DNA of 8,898 nucleotides from Ignavibacteriaceae bacterium (GTDB taxonomy: Bacteria; Bacteroidota; Ignavibacteria; Ignavibacteriales; Ignavibacteriaceae): assembly GCA_023231105.1 (NCBI GenBank), contig JALNWB010000156.1:1-8898 (forward strand). Direction: 5' to 3'. The position numbers and the translations under genes were made by a program. Within the stretch, counting starts at the first letter, position 1, and every line of letters begins with the position of its first letter. A model generated the notes under the pieces. The model made no database searches and was not told the DNA's origin. It was given only the letters and a program-made list of their open reading frames with translations. Shown here in pieces: positions 1 through 6,653 of the stretch.

Positions 1-73
1 CTTCAAAATCAAGAATGAGTTGAATACTTTCACAAATTTGTTTTTCATCATCGATGATTAATACGGTGTTCAT
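1..73 (-). CDS. Response regulator, N-terminal fragment (cut by window edge)
   Basis: The first 24 codons read MNTVLIIDDEKQICESIQLI and onward, the beta1-alpha1 start of a CheY-like receiver domain. The short hydrophobic strand runs into the acidic pair D8-D9, which with E10 forms the Mg2+-binding pocket used for phosphoryl transfer from a histidine kinase. The phosphoacceptor aspartate and any output domain lie outside the window. The wording after the acidic pair (ExxIxxSIxLIL) is often seen in NtrC-type sigma-54 activators, but this cannot be decided from 24 residues. The ATG begins only 2 nt after the TAA of the VanZ-like gene and has no clear Shine-Dalgarno sequence, so translation is probably coupled to that gene. 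The receiver assignment is fairly sure; the subclass is unknown. Confidence 0.8.
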   Translation of the reverse strand, partial: MNTVLIIDDEKQICESIQLILDFE

Positions 74-75
74 AT

Positions 76-693
76 TTACTGCTGATATTTCTTTATAAAA
101 ATTGAGGGAAGCAGAGTTTGATCTTTCTTCAAACTTTTCCCGAATGCTTCGCCGAGCTTATTCGTTTTTAAGTCGCGAAAATCAATTTGATTTTCCGGTG
201 TAAAATTCTCTTCAAAAACTTCTACAAAATAACCAATAGCTTTAGTTAAATCAAAGACCTGTGAAGTATAAGCAATGAAAGCATTTCCGAAAAAGTGAGC
301 AAGTTTGTCTTTGTCGCCAAATTCATTCTTGGGTGAATCCGGGAAAAAATATTTCGGCAGATTTTTGTTTTTCTTTTTAAAAGTTGAATCATCCGCTGAA
401 AACAAGGGATAATTAAATCTGAAAAGAAACCGAATCGGAACATTTTTATAAGGAACGACTGCAAAGGTTAGAGCCAGTAAAGCTTCTTGAACATTGTTCC
501 CGGTTATGTTTAATGCTTTTAAGTAAATCGAATCAATTGATTGAAGTTCGCCTTTTTGTTCTTTTAAAGAAAGAAATGAATTCGAAGCAATAAATTCAGA
601 AATTATTTGTACTTCGTTAGAAAGTTGACTTCGTTGTGGAAAAGAAAAATTAGCGCTTATCAAAAAAGCGAGCAAAAAAATAAATTTGTTCAT
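76..693 (-). CDS. Secreted protein with VanZ/DUF2279-like DKxxH motif
   Basis: This is a 205-residue protein of unknown function. Residues 1-20 form a signal peptide (NKF, a hydrophobic run, then SFPQ), so the mature protein is probably periplasmic or surface-associated. Residues 127-139 read DKDKLAHFFGNAF, and a second patch at 171-185 has D174, N178 and G181 in a D-x3-N-x2-G arrangement, with acidic EVFEE at 158-162 between them. This DKxxH ... E ... DxxxNxxG order is typical of the VanZ, DUF2279 and YfiM groups, whose roles are poorly defined. Unlike VanZ it shows no row of strong membrane helices; residues 72-98 are the only other rather hydrophobic part. It starts 20 nt after the peptidase lipoprotein gene, has no good ribosome binding site, and ends 2 nt before the response regulator. 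The family link rests on the motif alone. Confidence 0.72.
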   Translation of the reverse strand: MNKFIFLLAFLISANFSFPQRSQLSNEVQIISEFIASNSFLSLKEQKGELQSIDSIYLKALNITGNNVQEALLALTFAVVPYKNVPIRFLFRFNYPLFSADDSTFKKKNKNLPKYFFPDSPKNEFGDKDKLAHFFGNAFIAYTSQVFDLTKAIGYFVEVFEENFTPENQIDFRDLKTNKLGEAFGKSLKKDQTLLPSIFIKKYQQ

Positions 694-713
694 TCGTTCA
701 TTTAGACGGCTAT

Positions 714-1502
714 TTATAACTTATAATCAATATTACTCGAATTACTTTTCTTTATTTCTTCAATCCATTCTTTTTCTAATTCTGACAGACTTCGCTCGTA
801 TATTTTAGCTAATGCGTCATCACCTTCTTCCCAAAATTCTCTGAATTTTTCATAGCCATATTTTTCAATAATATATTTAACAAAACTACCCGATAGGGGA
901 TATGAAATTCTGTCGTCGTAAGAATTGAATTTTTGTGATAGTAGGTTTAACGGAATTATTTTGTTTTTCTCAAGTAAATATTTACTTAGTGGATGTAAAT
1001 TATAAGAGTACCAGTTATCATCTGAATAGACTGCAAATCCTTCCGACATCCATTTACTACTCGGATTTCCCCATAAATTATGAACGATAATATGGTTGAA
1101 CTCATGCATCCCTGTTGCGTTGACTTCTCCATACACTGCATATACGGCATTTTGCATGGGAAATGCTCCAGCATTAATTTCATACCCTATAAGTTCTTTC
1201 ATTCTTTTTCTTGACTCTACTAAAAAATAGATCAACTGATTATCATACTTATCAACATGAATAATTGTCAGAAGTTTATTTATATCGCTTAATGTGGATT
1301 TTTTTATCCCCTCAATTTTTTTTTCTGCTGATGAACCTTTCTCGTAATAAAAGATAACCATATCTGTTGTATCAGACTTCCATACAAATGATTCTTTATT
1401 GATAGAAGCGTTTGTATTTATTGAAAACAAATAATCATAAACTGCACAGCTACTGACAAACAGAGATAGACTTAGTAACAATATTATTCTAAAAGATTTC
1501 AT
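714..1502 (-). CDS. Lipoprotein with HExxH gluzincin (peptidase MA-like) domain
   Basis: This is a 262-residue predicted zinc metallopeptidase anchored in the envelope. It begins with Lys/Arg, a leucine-rich stretch and the lipobox VSSC, so C19 is the likely lipidated residue. The catalytic part shows HEFNH at 133-137 (zinc ligands H133 and H137, general base E134). After 16 intervening residues comes E154 in WMSEGFAVY, the expected third ligand. This HExxH plus WxxEGxA pattern belongs to the M1-like 'peptidase MA' group of gluzincins. Residues 60-110 hold the usual mixed alpha/beta lead-in and 195-250 the helical tail. The family often comes as small lipoproteins of unknown substrate. The leader before the ATG is A-rich without a Shine-Dalgarno sequence. 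The gene follows the carboxylase by 47 nt and may head its own transcript with the two genes after it. Confidence 0.85.
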   Translation of the reverse strand: MKSFRIILLLSLSLFVSSCAVYDYLFSINTNASINKESFVWKSDTTDMVIFYYEKGSSAEKKIEGIKKSTLSDINKLLTIIHVDKYDNQLIYFLVESRKRMKELIGYEINAGAFPMQNAVYAVYGEVNATGMHEFNHIIVHNLWGNPSSKWMSEGFAVYSDDNWYSYNLHPLSKYLLEKNKIIPLNLLSQKFNSYDDRISYPLSGSFVKYIIEKYGYEKFREFWEEGDDALAKIYERSLSELEKEWIEEIKKSNSSNIDYKL

Positions 1503-1540
1503 TTTTGATTTTCAATTATTATTTGCCGGTAGCCAACCAC

Positions 1541-1569
1541 TAATTATAATTACACTTGTATCACACCAA
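1541..1569 (-). promoter_or_regulatory. Possible promoter before the peptidase lipoprotein gene
   Basis: On the minus strand TTGGTG (1569-1564) and TATAAT (1548-1543) resemble -35 and -10 boxes, and the second lies right after the carboxylase stop codon. The spacing is 15 nt, shorter than the ideal 17. Transcription would start near 1536, about 34 nt before the lipoprotein ATG. In AT-rich DNA such matches arise by chance, and Bacteroidota-type sigma factors use a different -7 box (TAnnTTTG) that I do not see here. It is offered only because this is the single sizeable gap in the window. Confidence 0.22.
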
Positions 1570-3229
1570 CTTTAAACTCCGGCATCTCAGGATTATTATT
1601 TACCGCCGAAAGTGAAGCGGAAATAACTTTTCGTGTTTCCGCCGGATTGATTATTTCATCAATCCAAAGACGGGCTGCAGCATAAAGCGGAAAACTTTTT
1701 TCATCATAAGATTTTTGAATATCGCTCAGCAATTTTTTCTTATCAACCTCAGAAAAAGTTTTATTTTCCAGCGCTGTACTTGAAGCAAGTTGTTTAAGTT
1801 TTATATCGAGAAGTACGCTACTTGCTTGTTGACCACCCATCACAGAAATTTTAGCATTGGGAAAAGCAAAAATAAATCGCGGGTCGTAAGCTTTTCCGCA
1901 CATTGCATAATTCCCGGCGCCAAAACTATTCCCAACAATAATGGTAATTTTCGGAACGACAGAATTTGCGACAGCGTTCACCATCTTTGCGCCGTCTTTA
2001 ATAATTCCACCGTGTTCGGCACGGCTGCCAACCATAAATCCTGTTACATCTTGAAAAAAGATAAGAGGAATTTTCCGTTGATTACAATTCATAATAAATC
2101 GTGCGGCTTTATCTGCGCTGTCGGAATAAATTACTCCGCCAACTTGCATCTCTCCGCCGTTTTTTACAGAATCGGTTTTTACAACCGCGCGCTGATTTGC
2201 AACAATGCCCACAGCCCAGCCATCGATTCGCGCATAAGCGGTAATTAAAGTTTTTCCATAACCGGCTTTATATTCATCAAGTTCGGAATTATCAACAATG
2301 CGGGCGAGCAATTCATAAGTATCATAATTTTTAATCGGATCTTCCGGTAAAATTCCGAGAATTTCTTTCTCATTGAAAAGGGGAGCAGCAATTTCTGTTC
2401 TATTAAAATTTGCTTTTTGTTGATGAGGAAATTTATCAACGAGACTGCGTATCTGCTTCAAACATTCTTCATCATTTTTACAAATGTAATCTGTTACTCC
2501 GGAAATATTTGATTGAACTCTCGCTCCGCCGAGTGAATCGTTATCAATCACTTCACCAATTGCGGCTCTAACTAAATGCGAACCTGCAAGAAACACCGAA
2601 CCTTCGCCTTCAACAATCAACGCTTCGTCACTCATAATAGGCAGATACGCACCGCCTGCAACGCACGGTCCCATGATTGCTGCAATCTGCGGAATTCCCA
2701 TTGCGGAAATTTTTGCGTTGTTGCGGAAGACTCTACCAAAATGTTCTTTGTCGGGAAAAATTTCATCTTGCAATGGAAGAAACACTCCGGCGCTATCGAC
2801 TAAATAGATTAGCGGCAAACGGTTTTCCATTGCAATTTCTTGTGCGCGGAGATTTTTTTTGCACGTTATCGGAAACCATGCGCCCGCTTTGACGGTTGCA
2901 TCATTCGCAACGATAATGCATTCGTGTTGATGGATTTTTCCGATTCCGAATACCGTTCCTGATGAAGGTGCGCCTCCATACTCTTCATACATTCCATACG
3001 CTGCAAATGTATTTAATTCAAAGAAGGAAGAATCATTATCAATTAATTTTGCAACTCGTTCGCGTGCGGTAAGTTTTCCCTTGGCTTTGTGTTTTGCAAT
3101 TGACTTTTCTCCGCCGCCAAGTTTGACCTTTGCGCGTTCGGCTTCAATTTTACGAAGAAGATTTTTATAATAATCTTCTTGTTGAAGAAAAAGCTTGTTT
3201 GTATTTATTTCTGTTCCGATTTTTTTCAT
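1550..3229 (-). CDS. Acyl-CoA carboxylase, carboxyltransferase (beta) subunit
   Basis: This 559-residue enzyme is full length for the family. It transfers the carboxyl group from carboxybiotin to an acyl-CoA in the cytoplasm. Residues about 30-60 hold the usual KVKLGGGEK and GKLTARER lead-in. The N-terminal crotonase-fold half carries DSAGVFLPLQ (145-154) followed by DEIFPDKEHFGR and the oxyanion loop GPCVAGGAY (187-195). The C-terminal half carries QDVTGFMVG (393-401) and the second oxyanion loop GNSFGAGNYAM (433-443), then GGQQAS (465-470). The FLPLQ...FPDKEHFGR segment is the form seen in 3-methylcrotonyl-CoA and geranyl-CoA carboxylases and in the general Bacteroidota acyl-CoA carboxylase, so the substrate stays open (methylcrotonyl-, propionyl- or another acyl-CoA). 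The partner biotin carboxylase/BCCP subunit is not encoded in the window. The ATG lies 12 nt after the dehydrogenase stop, with only a weak TAAAAG upstream. Confidence 0.95.
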   Translation of the reverse strand: MKKIGTEINTNKLFLQQEDYYKNLLRKIEAERAKVKLGGGEKSIAKHKAKGKLTARERVAKLIDNDSSFFELNTFAAYGMYEEYGGAPSSGTVFGIGKIHQHECIIVANDATVKAGAWFPITCKKNLRAQEIAMENRLPLIYLVDSAGVFLPLQDEIFPDKEHFGRVFRNNAKISAMGIPQIAAIMGPCVAGGAYLPIMSDEALIVEGEGSVFLAGSHLVRAAIGEVIDNDSLGGARVQSNISGVTDYICKNDEECLKQIRSLVDKFPHQQKANFNRTEIAAPLFNEKEILGILPEDPIKNYDTYELLARIVDNSELDEYKAGYGKTLITAYARIDGWAVGIVANQRAVVKTDSVKNGGEMQVGGVIYSDSADKAARFIMNCNQRKIPLIFFQDVTGFMVGSRAEHGGIIKDGAKMVNAVANSVVPKITIIVGNSFGAGNYAMCGKAYDPRFIFAFPNAKISVMGGQQASSVLLDIKLKQLASSTALENKTFSEVDKKKLLSDIQKSYDEKSFPLYAAARLWIDEIINPAETRKVISASLSAVNNNPEMPEFKVGVIQV

Positions 3230-3241
3230 AATAAACTTTTA

Positions 3242-4402
3242 TCAATCTTTTAGTAATTCTCTTGCGATGACAAGTTTTTGTATTTCTGAAGTTCCTTCAC
3301 CGATGGTTAAAAGTTTTACATCGCGATAGAATTTTTCAACGGGATAATCTTTTATAAATCCGTAACCGCCGAAAATTTGTACGGCGTCGTTCGCAACTTT
3401 TTCCGCCATCTCACTTGCAAAAAGTTTCGCCATTGCCGCCTCTTTTGTGTTTGATTTTCCTTTATCCTTCATTGCAGCGGCTTTAAAAGTCATTGTTCTT
3501 GCGGCATTAATATTGGTTGCCATCTCAGCAAGTTTAAATTGAATTCCCTGGAATTCGTTAATTGCTTTGCCAAACTGTTTTCTTTCTGATGAATAATGGA
3601 GAGCAGCATCGAGTGCGCCTTGTGCTAAACCAACACTTAATGCGGCAATAGAAATCCTTCCGCCTTCAAGTACTTTCATTGCCTGGACAAATCCTTCTCC
3701 TTCAACACCAATTAAATTTTCCTTCGGCACTTTACAATTATCAAATGAAAGCTGCGTTGTATCGCTTGCGCGCATTCCCAATTTATTTTCTTTTTTACCG
3801 ATGATCAATCCTTCAAAACTCTTTTCTAAAATAAAAGCGGAGATCCCCTTTTTTGTTTTAGCTTTATTGGTAATTGCCATAACCACGTAGGTTCCGGCAA
3901 CTGTGCCGTGCGTGGTAAAAGTTTTACTTCCGTTGAGATAATAAAAATCGTCTTTTAATTCGGCAGTTGTAATTAAACTTGCGGCATCGCTGCCGGAGAC
4001 TGATTCCGTAAGTCCCCAAGCGCCGATAACTTTTCCGCTTGTTAGACCGGGCAAATATTTTTTCTTTTGTTTTTCGTTTCCAAATTGATTGATGTGATTA
4101 GTGCAAAGTCCGTTATGAGCAGCAACGGAAAGGGCGATAGAAGGATCATCTTTTGCGAGTTCTTCTATGATGAGTGCATATTCCGTGTAGCCTAAATTTG
4201 CGCCTCCATAAATATCCGGGACAAGAATTCCCATCAAGCCGAGTTCGCCGAGCTGTTCCATTATTTCAAAAGGAAAAGTCTGTGATTCGTCAAATTCCAT
4301 CACACGCGGTTTGATTATTTTTTCAGCAAACTCTTTTACTGTTTGCTTAATGGCAAGCTGTTCTTCGCTAAACTGAAGAAGAAATTGATTTTGTGTTTCC
4401 AT
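3242..4402 (-). CDS. Acyl-CoA dehydrogenase (SCAD/BCAD-like)
   Basis: This FAD enzyme removes two hydrogens at C2-C3 of an acyl-CoA and passes electrons to ETF. Numbered from the upstream ATG at 4408 (388 residues), GAWGLTES (129-136) and the SG-D segment that follows are the FAD/substrate signature. RKQFG (276-280) and QIFGGYG (344-350) contact FAD in the tetramer. E371 in GEGTSEIQ sits at the catalytic-base position of short- and medium-chain enzymes. The residue before R251, where isovaleryl-CoA dehydrogenases keep their base, is glycine, so this is not an isovaleryl type despite the methylcrotonyl-like carboxylase next door. I prefer the ATG at 4402 (386 residues) because AAAAGG at 4409-4414 is 6 nt from it but touches the ATG at 4408. 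The 5' end overlaps the 3' end of meaB by 35 nt (41 with the upstream start). A butyryl, 2-methyl-branched or other short acyl substrate is most likely. Confidence 0.95.
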   Translation of the reverse strand: METQNQFLLQFSEEQLAIKQTVKEFAEKIIKPRVMEFDESQTFPFEIMEQLGELGLMGILVPDIYGGANLGYTEYALIIEELAKDDPSIALSVAAHNGLCTNHINQFGNEKQKKKYLPGLTSGKVIGAWGLTESVSGSDAASLITTAELKDDFYYLNGSKTFTTHGTVAGTYVVMAITNKAKTKKGISAFILEKSFEGLIIGKKENKLGMRASDTTQLSFDNCKVPKENLIGVEGEGFVQAMKVLEGGRISIAALSVGLAQGALDAALHYSSERKQFGKAINEFQGIQFKLAEMATNINAARTMTFKAAAMKDKGKSNTKEAAMAKLFASEMAEKVANDAVQIFGGYGFIKDYPVEKFYRDVKLLTIGEGTSEIQKLVIARELLKD

Positions 4403-5369
4403 TATCATCCTTTTGGGAGAGGTTTAGTTTGAATGTATTTAGAATTTCATCCGCTATTGTGTAGGGAGAAATTTTTTGTTCAAATGATTTTTCGATCAGT
4501 TGTTCAAATGAAAAAACATTTTCTTGTTTCCAAAGTTCTTGAGTAAGTTTTTCTTCCACAATCTCTTTTATCCGATCTTTAGTCCGTTGAATTCTTTTCT
4601 TTGTAAGAAGATCAAATTTATTCAGATGAGTTTGATGCCGTTTAATTTCCAAAGCAATTTCTTTAATTCCGAGATTATCTTGTGCAACTGCTTTTACAAT
4701 TTCCGGTAAAAAAGTTTTTTCGTCGTGATTTCTTAACATCAAAATAGTTCTTAACGCATTAACTGCTTGTTCTGATGCCGGTCTATCGCATTTATTCACA
4801 ACAAAAAAATCAGCTATCTCCATCAAGCCGGCTTTCATCGCCTGCACGGAATCGCCCGATTCGGGGACGAGCACAACCATTGTTGTGTCGGCAGCTTTAA
4901 CAATATCAAGTTCCGACTGTCCAACGCCGACAGTTTCAAGAATAATATAATCATATCCGGCGGCATCTAAAATATCTGCGGTATCAATTGCTTTTTTGCA
5001 CAGACCTCCGAGGCTTCCGCGTGTTGCCATGCTTCGGATAAAAATATTTTCAACTTTTCCGATATCGGACATTCTCACTCTATCGCCCAATAAAGCGCCG
5101 CCGGTAAAAGGGCTTGTGGGATCAACTGCGATGATGGCAACACTTTTTCCGTTTTGCAGATAATGTTTTGCCAATTGATTAGTGATGGTGCTTTTGCCCG
5201 CTCCCGGTGGGCCGGTTATTCCAATTCGATATGCTTTGCCTGAATGTTGGTGTACTTTTTTAAGAATTTCTTCAGCTTGCGGATATTCGGATTCAACATA
5301 CGAAATTGCCCGCGCAATTATCCGCTTGTTTTTTTTGAGTAGTTCAGAAAAAAAGTTAGTTGCATCCAT
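4368..5369 (-). CDS. meaB: MeaB/ArgK-type GTPase, chaperone of B12-dependent acyl-CoA mutase
   Basis: This 333-residue G3E-family P-loop GTPase is of normal family length. MeaB-type proteins gate loading of adenosylcobalamin onto methylmalonyl-CoA mutase (or isobutyryl-/ethylmalonyl-CoA relatives) and protect the mutase from inactivation. Visible motifs are Walker A GPPGAGKS (53-60), the family-specific DPTSPFTGGALLGDRVRM (83-100), MATRGSLGG (114-122), the switch/Walker B segment ETVGVGQSE (145-153), the switch III region SGDSVQAMKAG (171-181) and the guanine-specificity NKCD (192-195). The C-terminal helices (about 255-320) match the dimerisation arm. The last 15 or so residues form a Ser/Asn/Asp-rich tail that overlaps the start of the dehydrogenase gene. 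The start is 6 nt after the nadD stop, without a convincing ribosome binding site. No mutase gene is in the window; the neighbours are a dehydrogenase and a carboxylase of the same kind of pathway. Confidence 0.95.
   Translation of the reverse strand: MDATNFFSELLKKNKRIIARAISYVESEYPQAEEILKKVHQHSGKAYRIGITGPPGAGKSTITNQLAKHYLQNGKSVAIIAVDPTSPFTGGALLGDRVRMSDIGKVENIFIRSMATRGSLGGLCKKAIDTADILDAAGYDYIILETVGVGQSELDIVKAADTTMVVLVPESGDSVQAMKAGLMEIADFFVVNKCDRPASEQAVNALRTILMLRNHDEKTFLPEIVKAVAQDNLGIKEIALEIKRHQTHLNKFDLLTKKRIQRTKDRIKEIVEEKLTQELWKQENVFSFEQLIEKSFEQKISPYTIADEILNTFKLNLSQKDDNGNTKSISSSV
4409..4414 (-). promoter_or_regulatory. Ribosome binding site deciding the dehydrogenase start
   Basis: AAAAGG on the minus strand precedes two in-frame ATGs separated by one codon (4408 and 4402). 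It directly abuts the first and stands 6 nt from the second, so the second is the better start. The site lies inside the meaB coding region. Confidence 0.6.
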
Positions 5370-5375
5370 TCCGGT

Positions 5376-5951
5376 TTATCGGTAAAGATTATTTTTTAAA
5401 ATATATTCTTTAGCAGCATAGGTAACCATAAAATCAATCGGCAAATCCTGGCTTACTCTTTTCCGAATATATGTTGAACTTAATTCAACATACGGCGATT
5501 GAATTATGGTTGCCATTTCAAAGTATTTATGCTTGTATTCAATTTCTTTATCTGTGATGCGTTTCATAACTACAACATTAGTCAGCTTAAAGAGTTCATC
5601 CGGTTCTTTCCATGAATCGAAAACGATTAAGTTGTCAAATCCAATAATGAGATCGATCGAGTCGTATTTTTTTTTGAGTTCACGGACAGTGTCGACTGTA
5701 TAGGAAACTTCACCACGATTCAATTCAATTTCAGAATAGTCAAATTGTTTTTGATATTGTATCGATAATTTCAAAATCTCAAGCCGGTGTTTTGGATCTG
5801 AGTTTTGAATATGACGCTTGTGGGGAGAAATATAACAAGGGATAAAAATTATTTTATCAAGCTTTCTAATTTCAAGTAAAGATTGAGCGGTAATGAGATG
5901 CCCAATATGAATCGGGTCAAACGTTCCGCCGAAAATACCAATGCGTTCCAT
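5376..5951 (-). CDS. nadD: Nicotinate-nucleotide adenylyltransferase
   Basis: This 191-residue enzyme joins nicotinate mononucleotide and ATP to give deamido-NAD, an essential step of NAD synthesis in the cytoplasm. The N-terminus GIFGGTFDPIHIGHL contains the nucleotidyltransferase HxGH signature (HIGH 15-18). PCYISPHKR (38-46) is the NadD substrate loop, IIGFDNL (102-108) with W114 is the usual IGxDxL...W segment, and LSSTYIRKR (157-165) is the C-terminal ISSTxIR phosphate-binding motif. The length is typical. Its ATG follows the stop of the 233-residue gene directly (TGAATG), with AAGGAA as ribosome binding site inside that gene, so translation is probably coupled. An A9 run encodes K93-K95. 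Pantetheine-phosphate adenylyltransferase (CoaD) shares the fold, but the SPHK and SSTxIR motifs favour NadD. Confidence 0.96.
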   Translation of the reverse strand: MERIGIFGGTFDPIHIGHLITAQSLLEIRKLDKIIFIPCYISPHKRHIQNSDPKHRLEILKLSIQYQKQFDYSEIELNRGEVSYTVDTVRELKKKYDSIDLIIGFDNLIVFDSWKEPDELFKLTNVVVMKRITDKEIEYKHKYFEMATIIQSPYVELSSTYIRKRVSQDLPIDFMVTYAAKEYILKNNLYR

Positions 5952-6653
5952 TCAGAGTAGTTCCTTATATTCGATGAAGAGATGAGTGAAGCGATCGTGC
6001 ATCTTCTTGCTGCAGCAAGAATAATTTTCTTTACGCGAAAGCATTTGATAAAGTTCTTTGAAATCATTTGCTTGTTCCAAAGAAAAAACATTTTTTAGTT
6101 TATACAATTGATAGTCTAAACCGCATATTTTTTTTAGTGCGGAATCGCAAACAAAATTTTTCTTGTGAATCAATTTAGGTATTTCATTTTGAAATTTATT
6201 TGTAGCGAATAATACAATTTTTTTGTGGAGCGATTTTTTAAATATTAAAACATCGTCCTCTAATAAAAGAAGATCAAGTAATTGCATAATGTCGGTTATA
6301 GTTAGCCCGACAAAATCGGGGCGAACAAAAATAAAATTCTTTGCATCAGAATTTCTTTTTTCAAATATTGAAATGAAATCATCACTGAACGTCTCTTCGC
6401 CAAAATAAAATAAATTATCTGATAAGAACGGCGTAGAAGTATCTCCGGAAAGAATTTCCTTATCTTTTTCATTAAGGCAAAGGAACAAATCTTCTTTAGG
6501 AAATACGGATGAAAAAATCTCATACAAATTTTGCAGCAGAGTTACATAAAGGTAAGAGGAATCCGCTTTCGTAAAATTCGGATACACGTGGCAATAGTCA
6601 TGGTTGAAAATAGGATCCGGCTGCACTAAAAAAATATTAGTTGAATTAATCAT
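5952..6653 (-). CDS. Unrecognised 233-residue cytoplasmic protein
   Basis: I do not recognise this gene with confidence. The protein lacks a signal peptide and clear membrane helices and is rich in Phe, Leu, Lys and Asp. A possible reading is a divergent GT-A/nucleotidyltransferase fold related to the DUF2064 glycosyltransferase-like family. A helix about 34-50 (YLYVTLLQNLYEIF) precedes a strand DLFLCL (55-60). A strand then runs into FVRPDFVGLT (109-118) at the place where the family has GxDxPxLT, next come a helix and the strand DDVLIF (133-138), and the end SLEQANDFKELYQML (191-205) resembles the usual D-x-ED-L tail. The catalytic aspartates and the DGGYYLIG motif of active members are missing, so an enzyme role is doubtful. 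The ATG overlaps the prsW-like stop by 8 nt (ATGATTAA) and the gene ends directly at the nadD start, so it is made together with both. Confidence 0.8.
   Translation of the reverse strand: MINSTNIFLVQPDPIFNHDYCHVYPNFTKADSSYLYVTLLQNLYEIFSSVFPKEDLFLCLNEKDKEILSGDTSTPFLSDNLFYFGEETFSDDFISIFEKRNSDAKNFIFVRPDFVGLTITDIMQLLDLLLLEDDVLIFKKSLHKKIVLFATNKFQNEIPKLIHKKNFVCDSALKKICGLDYQLYKLKNVFSLEQANDFKELYQMLSRKENYSCCSKKMHDRFTHLFIEYKELL
5961..5966 (-). promoter_or_regulatory. Ribosome binding site of nadD
   Basis: AAGGAA on the minus strand lies 9 nt before the nadD ATG at 5951 and inside the last codons of the preceding gene. It supports the ATG that directly follows the upstream TGA stop codon. Confidence 0.55.

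Noticed and set aside
1521..1540. Possible hairpin terminator after the carboxylase gene (TTGGCTACCGGCAA region)
   Set aside because: Only about 3 base pairs can form before mismatches, and no T-run follows on the minus strand.
1790..2248. 152-codon plus-strand open frame
   Set aside because: It lies wholly antisense to the conserved second half of the acyl-CoA carboxylase gene, has a Cys/His/Asn-rich composition typical of antisense translation, and shows no motif or ribosome binding site.
5667..5675. A9 run (on the coding strand) in nadD, with a similar A9 at 1316-1324 in the lipoprotein gene, as possible slippage or phase-variation sites
   Set aside because: Runs of 7-9 A occur in nearly every gene here and simply encode Lys-Lys in an AT-rich genome; both reading frames are intact and nadD is normally essential.
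5849..6091. 80-codon minus-strand open frame across the junction of the 233-residue gene and nadD
   Set aside because: Both genes overlapped are better supported, and the frame has no motif or start signal.
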